Positions 59,708 through 64,000 of a DNA stretch of 64,000 nucleotides are shown one piece after another. The DNA is taken from positions 62,001 to 126,000 of the forward strand of contig JANSXA010000004.1 of assembly GCA_024743175.1 (NCBI GenBank), read 5' to 3'. The notes under the pieces were generated by a model, which had not been told where the DNA came from, searched no databases, and saw only the letters and a list, made by a program, of their open reading frames with translations. Every line of letters starts with the position of its first letter. The stretch's first letter is position 1. The position numbers were made by a program, and so were the translations under genes. The DNA comes from Pseudomonadaceae bacterium (GTDB taxonomy: Bacteria; Pseudomonadota; Gammaproteobacteria; Pseudomonadales; Azotimanducaceae).

Positions 59708-61870
59708 ATGTTGAAGTTGCTGGCTGTCGTCTTTGTTAACATTTTCACGATGGCAGCCTATGCCGGGCAGGTGGATTATGAGCGCCTGACCAATGTAGAC
59801 CAGGAGCCAGGAAGCTGGTTGAGTCATGCCCGTAACTATGCCGAAGACCGGCACAGCCCATTAACACAGATTACCCCCGACAACGTCGGTCAGCTTGGCC
59901 TTGCCTGGTATTTTGACACCGGTACCACGCGTGGTCTGGAGGCGTCACCTCTGGTGATTGATGGCCGCATGTATTTCACAACAAGTTGGAGCCAGGTGTT
60001 TGCGCTGGATGCACGCACGGGTGAGCAGCTCTGGCATTTTGATCCTCAAGTACCCAAAGCCTGGGGTGTAAATGCATGCTGTGATGTGGTGAACCGGGGT
60101 GTCGCCGCCTGGGGCGATGCAGTTTTTGTAGGCACGTTAGATGGGCGGCTGGTGGCGCTGCATCGGGATGATGGTCGAGTGCTTTGGCAGAGTTTGACTA
60201 TCGATGCCGAAAAACCCTATACGATTACCGGCGCTCCGCGGGTGGTGAACGGGCAGGTTATCATCGGCAATGGCGGTGCAGAATATGGCGTGCGTGGCTA
60301 TGTCAGTGCCTACGATGCGGATAACGGCGAGCTGCTGTGGCGTTTCCACACCGTTCCGGGTAACCCCACCGAACCTTATGAATCCCAAGCGATGGCAATG
60401 GCGGCGCAAACCTGGACTGGAGACGTGTACTGGCAGGTGGGCGGCGGTGGCACGGTCTGGGACAGCATGGCCTATGACCCCGAACTAAATCTGTTGTACA
60501 TCGGTGTGGGTAATGGCTCGCCTTGGAACAGATGGGTACGCAGTCCGGGTGGTGGCGACAACCTGTTCCTGTCGTCTATTGTGGCCTTGCACGCGGATAC
60601 CGGCGAATATGCCTGGCACTATCAGACCACGCCCGGTGACACCTGGGACTATACTGCAACCCAACACATGATCTTAGCCGAACTTGAAATCCGCGGTAAG
60701 ACGCGCAATGTCATCATGCAGGCGCCGAAAAACGGATTCTTCTATGTGCTGGATAGAGCAACTGGAGAGTTGTTGTCTGCAGACAAATATGTGCCGGTAA
60801 CCTGGGCGTCGCATGTGGATCTTGAAAGTGGGCGTCCGGTGGAGACGGCAAATGCCGACCATTCAAGGACTGAGCAGATGACGGCACCGGCAGCCTTTGG
60901 TGGTCACAACTGGCAACCTATGGCGTTTAATCCGAACACTGGTCTTGTTTATATTCCTGCTATGCAGGCGATACAGCCTTTCACAACGGATCCGGATTTT
61001 ACCGCGGTCGCTGGCGGACATTGGAACCTGGGCCAGGATGGGCCTGTTGGTAAAGGTGGTTTGAGTGGTGTCCCTCGTGAGATGGTGATGTCTATTGTAA
61101 AACGGCTGATGCGTGGCAAATTGATTGCCTGGGACCCCTTAGCGGGTGAAGCGCGGTGGCAGGTTGAGCACGACAACCTGTGGAATGGTGGGCTCCTCAG
61201 CACCGAATCTGGATTGCTGTTTCAGGGTTTGGGAGATAGACGTCTGGTTGCATACGACGCCGCCAACGGCAGCCTTTTGTGGGCAACACCCACAGGCACT
61301 GGTGTGGTAGCGCCGCCAATTACCTATTCTATTGATGCTGAGCAATATATTGCGGTTCTGGCTGGCTGGGGTGGAGTAGGCGGCTTGTCATTACCTCAAT
61401 CTATGCAATCTAACGGAACAAGTCGACTGCTGGTCTACAAGTTGGGCGCCAACCTGCCGACCCCAGTTAACGATCCCCCCCGTCTGACATTGTTGCAGGA
61501 ACCGCCTGCAGTTAATGCCGGTGATGCCTCTATTGCCCGCGGCGAGGATCTCTATCTGCAGCACTGCATGCGTTGCCACGGCAGCTTGGTCGGTGAAGGT
61601 GGCGTGGTGCAGGATTTGCGCTATATCAGTCCGGGCAGCCACGATATTTTTGATCAGATTGTGCTGAGCGGCATTTACGAGCCGCTGGGCATGGTGAGTT
61701 TTGCGGACGTCCTGGATGCAGACAAAGTAGCGGACATCCATGCCTTTGTGCTCGATGCGGCCCATGATACCTGGGACCAACAGCAACAAAGCGATTGGTG
61801 GCGGCAGACGAAAGGCTGGTTTTACGACCGCGCCGGGGAGCTTGCTGCCTGGGCGCTCTCACCAGAATAG
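59708..61870 (+). CDS. PQQ-dependent quinohemoprotein dehydrogenase
   Basis: A periplasmic eight-bladed propeller with a C-terminal cytochrome c domain, oxidising an alcohol or similar. Start set at ATG 59708, leading a signal peptide (LKLLAVVFVNIFTMAAYA); ATG 59651 is also in frame. Hallmarks are the tryptophan docking motifs (RNYAEDRHSPLTQITPDNVG, GDTWDYTATQHMILAEL), the vicinal cysteines in WGVNACCDVVNRG, and the haem c site C620-M-R-C623-H624. No PQQ synthesis genes are in the window. Type II quinohemoprotein by layout. Confidence 0.92.
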   Translation: MLKLLAVVFVNIFTMAAYAGQVDYERLTNVDQEPGSWLSHARNYAEDRHSPLTQITPDNVGQLGLAWYFDTGTTRGLEASPLVIDGRMYFTTSWSQVFALDARTGEQLWHFDPQVPKAWGVNACCDVVNRGVAAWGDAVFVGTLDGRLVALHRDDGRVLWQSLTIDAEKPYTITGAPRVVNGQVIIGNGGAEYGVRGYVSAYDADNGELLWRFHTVPGNPTEPYESQAMAMAAQTWTGDVYWQVGGGGTVWDSMAYDPELNLLYIGVGNGSPWNRWVRSPGGGDNLFLSSIVALHADTGEYAWHYQTTPGDTWDYTATQHMILAELEIRGKTRNVIMQAPKNGFFYVLDRATGELLSADKYVPVTWASHVDLESGRPVETANADHSRTEQMTAPAAFGGHNWQPMAFNPNTGLVYIPAMQAIQPFTTDPDFTAVAGGHWNLGQDGPVGKGGLSGVPREMVMSIVKRLMRGKLIAWDPLAGEARWQVEHDNLWNGGLLSTESGLLFQGLGDRRLVAYDAANGSLLWATPTGTGVVAPPITYSIDAEQYIAVLAGWGGVGGLSLPQSMQSNGTSRLLVYKLGANLPTPVNDPPRLTLLQEPPAVNAGDASIARGEDLYLQHCMRCHGSLVGEGGVVQDLRYISPGSHDIFDQIVLSGIYEPLGMVSFADVLDADKVADIHAFVLDAAHDTWDQQQQSDWWRQTKGWFYDRAGELAAWALSPE

Positions 61871-61871
61871 G

Positions 61872-61916
61872 CTAGGGAGCCTCTGGTGAAGTATCGAATG
61901 CTCAGAGGCTCCCTAG
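61872..61916. terminator. Perfect 14-base inverted repeat between convergent genes
   Basis: Arms CTAGGGAGCCTCTG (61872-61885) and CAGAGGCTCCCTAG (61903-61916) flank a 17-base loop. The right arm includes the stop codon of the lipoprotein gene. A stable hairpin between convergent genes suits a bidirectional terminator, but there is no T-run. Confidence 0.6.
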
Positions 61917-62254
61917 GGGATACAGCGATAATCGCCCAGCAGTGCGTATTTGAGGCAGTTGCTGCCCGCCGTGGAAACACACTCGCGGCGGGTATTGCCG
62001 ACTGGCTCTGCGTTGGGTAACTCACTTCGTTTCATGCACACTTCTGCGGCTTCTCTGCGTGCCTGTCCCCAATCGACATCTGGCTTTTCCAGATAAAGAT
62101 AAGGCGCGCCCATGGTCACAATGCCAGTAGTATCGTCTACGCCGAAAACCTCAGCAGTTTTGTTGGTCGGGATGGAGACGGGTAGATTGTAGGGGGTGCA
62201 CGCAGCAAGCAGGCTTGTGCAGAATAGTGCTATTGATAACCTTCTCACATCCAC
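61913..62254 (-). CDS. Small lipoprotein of unknown function
   Basis: A 113-residue protein with a lipoprotein signal (lipobox LLAAC, Cys near 19). The rest has cysteines (C73, C92, C100, C111 approximately), the last in DYRCIP at the end, suggesting disulfides. I do not recognise a family. Confidence 0.65.
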   Translation of the reverse strand: MDVRRLSIALFCTSLLAACTPYNLPVSIPTNKTAEVFGVDDTTGIVTMGAPYLYLEKPDVDWGQARREAAEVCMKRSELPNAEPVGNTRRECVSTAGSNCLKYALLGDYRCIP

Positions 62255-62328
62255 CCTCCCCTTAGTCGTCTCACTGATACCTTACCTCTCTGGGGTGCAG
62301 TGTCAATCAATCGGGTAGTAGACTGACG

Positions 62329-63048
62329 ATGAGCGCTGGGACCGGTATCATGTCAGATATGGAAACAGTATTAATTACCGGTGCCAATCGAGGCATCGGC
62401 CTGGCGCTGGTCTCACGCTACCTGGCTGCCGGAAATCATGTTGTGGCAACCTGCCGCGAACCGGATCTGGCCGTGGATCTGAAAAACCTGCAGGAGCAGA
62501 GCGCAAAGCTTGAGGTTCTGCCCCTGGAAACTACCAGTGAAGCGCAAACCCGGCAGCTGGTGAGCCGCTTGTCGGGTCGTCGAATTGATGTGCTGATCAA
62601 TAACGCAGGCGTTATGGGTGGCGACCAACAAGAGTTGCAGAACATGGATTACGCTGCCTGGCTTGATGCATTTGCGGTCAACACCATGGCTCCATTCCGC
62701 CTGAGCGTAGCGTTGCTGGATAACCTGTTGGCGGCAGAGCGACCCCGGATCATTACTGTTTCCAGCCAGATGGGTGCACTGGCTCGTCAGAGCAAAGGTG
62801 CCCTTATATATCGCAGCAGCAAAGCGGCAGTCAACAAAACCATGCAGGTGCTGGCATTAGAACTTGAAGCGCAAGGCATAATTGTCTGTCCGGTACACCC
62901 GGGATGGGTGCAGACGGATATGGGTGGCGCCCAGGCTGACATAACTCCGGCACAAAGCGCTGATGGCCTTTACCAGCTGATTGATCAGTTGGACGCGTCA
63001 AAATCAGGACGATTCTGGAGCTATGACGGCAGCGAACACCCCTGGTAG
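62329..63048 (+). CDS. Short-chain dehydrogenase/reductase
   Basis: A 239-residue SDR. The nucleotide motif GANRGIGLALVSRYL (about 19-33), the NNAGVMGG motif (about 90-97) and the catalytic Ser-Tyr-x3-Lys set in VSSQMGAL and YRSSKAAVN are visible. Substrate not evident. Starts at ATG 62329, 62350 and 62359 are all in frame; the last gives a compact METVLITG. Confidence 0.87.
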   Translation: MSAGTGIMSDMETVLITGANRGIGLALVSRYLAAGNHVVATCREPDLAVDLKNLQEQSAKLEVLPLETTSEAQTRQLVSRLSGRRIDVLINNAGVMGGDQQELQNMDYAAWLDAFAVNTMAPFRLSVALLDNLLAAERPRIITVSSQMGALARQSKGALIYRSSKAAVNKTMQVLALELEAQGIIVCPVHPGWVQTDMGGAQADITPAQSADGLYQLIDQLDASKSGRFWSYDGSEHPW

Positions 63049-63063
63049 CGATTGCGGTTCATG

Positions 63064-64000
63064 TCAGGATTGTTCTGATAATTCTGTACGTATCTGTAGA
63101 TCGCCTTCCAGAGTTTTATGCACGGGGCAGCGATCCGCGATCTGCAACAGCCTGGCGCGTTCTGCGTCGCTGAGGTTACCTGTTAGTTTAATCGAGCGGC
63201 TCAAGACGTCCAGGCGCGCAGTCTGTTCGTCGCAATCCTCACAGTCTTGATTGTGCTCACGACTATGGCTGAGCGTGATGTCGACATCCTCCAACGGTAT
63301 CTTTTTGTGGTTCGCATACATGCGGATTGTCATGGATGTGCAGGTGCCCAGCGCCGCCAGCAGGTGTTCGTAAGGGTCCGGCCCCAAATTGTCGCCCCCT
63401 ACCTTTTTAGGCTCATCCGCCACCCACGCGTGGTCATCTGTTGCCACCTGGCGTAGAAATTTCTTGTTGGCTTCGCCAACCAGGACCTGGCCTTTTGCGA
63501 GAGCCTCCTTCTGATCATCCCGGCTCGTTGGAATATAGCGTTTCGCCCAGGCAGATATAACATCCGCTACATACTCAACATCTTCGGCGCGGGAGACAAG
63601 ATGGTCAGCGCCATCTAAAGAAACAAAGCTCTTCGGGTGTTTGGCCTGCTGGAAAATTTTACCCGCCTCATCAATCGATACAACGTTATCCAGAGGCGCA
63701 TGCAGCACCAGTAATGCACGCTTTAAACGTGACAACTTGTCGCTCACCTTGGCGTCAGTCAGGTCATTCACAAATTGCTGCTGAATCGGGAAAGTTTTCT
63801 GGCCTACGGTGAGACTGTAACTCGGGGTTGCTGCAGCGGGATCGTTCTCAAGATTCTGTAATAAATGTGCAGGTGTTGCTGGTGCGCCGATGGTGCACAC
63901 GGCCTTGCACTCCGGCACCTTTTCTGCGGCGGCCAGAACTGCGGCGCCACCCAGGCTGTGGCCAATCATCATTACCGGTGCCTGGTATGAGGCGCGCAGG
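63064..64000 (-). CDS. Alpha/beta-hydrolase-OsmC fusion protein, 5' end cut
   Basis: The frame continues past the window edge. The C-terminal part from about residue 150 of the visible portion is an OsmC/Ohr-type domain with peroxidase-style cysteines in LGTCTSMTIRMYANHK and DRCPVHKTL. The N-terminal part is an alpha/beta hydrolase with nucleophile GHSLGGAAV and later APLDNV and DGADHLVS (Asp and His). Such fusions are known; the pairing suggests hydrolysis and thiol peroxide handling of one substrate. Confidence 0.85.
   Translation of the reverse strand, partial: LRASYQAPVMMIGHSLGGAAVLAAAEKVPECKAVCTIGAPATPAHLLQNLENDPAAATPSYSLTVGQKTFPIQQQFVNDLTDAKVSDKLSRLKRALLVLHAPLDNVVSIDEAGKIFQQAKHPKSFVSLDGADHLVSRAEDVEYVADVISAWAKRYIPTSRDDQKEALAKGQVLVGEANKKFLRQVATDDHAWVADEPKKVGGDNLGPDPYEHLLAALGTCTSMTIRMYANHKKIPLEDVDITLSHSREHNQDCEDCDEQTARLDVLSRSIKLTGNLSDAERARLLQIADRCPVHKTLEGDLQIRTELSEQS

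Overview
The window reads as chromosomal DNA of a free-living, probably aquatic gammaproteobacterium of the Pseudomonadales/Cellvibrionales type. This is inferred from gene content: a gamma-type gshA, ATP-type pckA, hslO/hslR/yrfG/cysQ in a row, an Rsd/AlgQ-family gene near dsbB, and a YheS-type ABC-F gene, all familiar neighbours around hemB and pckA in Pseudomonas-like genomes (recalled, not searched). No tRNA, rRNA, CRISPR array, IS element or phage gene was seen. Two genes run off the ends: the exopolyphosphatase C-terminus on the left and a hydrolase/OsmC fusion on the right.

Region 1 (1-11141): the ppx 3' end, then a copper-handling block. A CsoR-type repressor lies beside a divergent glutaredoxin-MauE membrane fusion, followed by a small Cys/His-rich exported protein and a CusC/CusB/CusA-type efflux operon, then an APC permease. 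Two near-identical 24-base promoter/operator elements tie the glutaredoxin gene and the cus operon to one regulator. The block sits between ppx and hemB, which are close neighbours in related genomes, so it may be an insertion.

Region 2 (11180-31680): housekeeping genes (hemB, TetR regulator, an ECF sigma/membrane protein/double-PDZ operon, exported GST, ABC-F, ParA-like ATPase, WD40 lipoprotein with Rsd/AlgQ, methyltransferase, quinone oxidoreductase/dsbB, acpH/gshA, pckA, hslO/hslR/yrfG, cysQ). Gene debris is mixed in: a GrpB-family remnant, a PPOX/DUF3237 remnant pair, and an hslO gene split by a frameshift. After cysQ comes a 770-base stretch with a very good LexA box, a ribosome-bound-looking 24-codon ORF, several hairpins and a 50-codon single-membrane-segment ORF. 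This is the best candidate for an undescribed system (SOS-induced small membrane protein with a structured leader).

Region 3 (31681-50008): panE, cysK, a MerC-type membrane protein, an operon of 2OG-Fe(II) oxygenase/PPOX flavoprotein/TonB-domain protein/sulfotransferase/GFA protein, cytochrome c' with cytochrome b561, a Ca/Na antiporter, DUF1295 protein, hybrid histidine kinase, a bactofilin operon, and an acyltransferase/MFS/methyltransferase operon.

Region 4 (50225-64000): DUF899 protein with a strong bidirectional terminator, a putative minus-strand small RNA carrying a six-codon mini-ORF with an ideal Shine-Dalgarno, a soluble ToxR-type regulator, small membrane/unknown proteins, a HEAT-repeat DNA-alkylation-like protein, YkgJ-type Cys cluster protein, two serine hydrolases, a transglutaminase-like protein, NAD kinase, a quinohemoprotein dehydrogenase, a lipoprotein, an SDR enzyme and the partial hydrolase/OsmC fusion.
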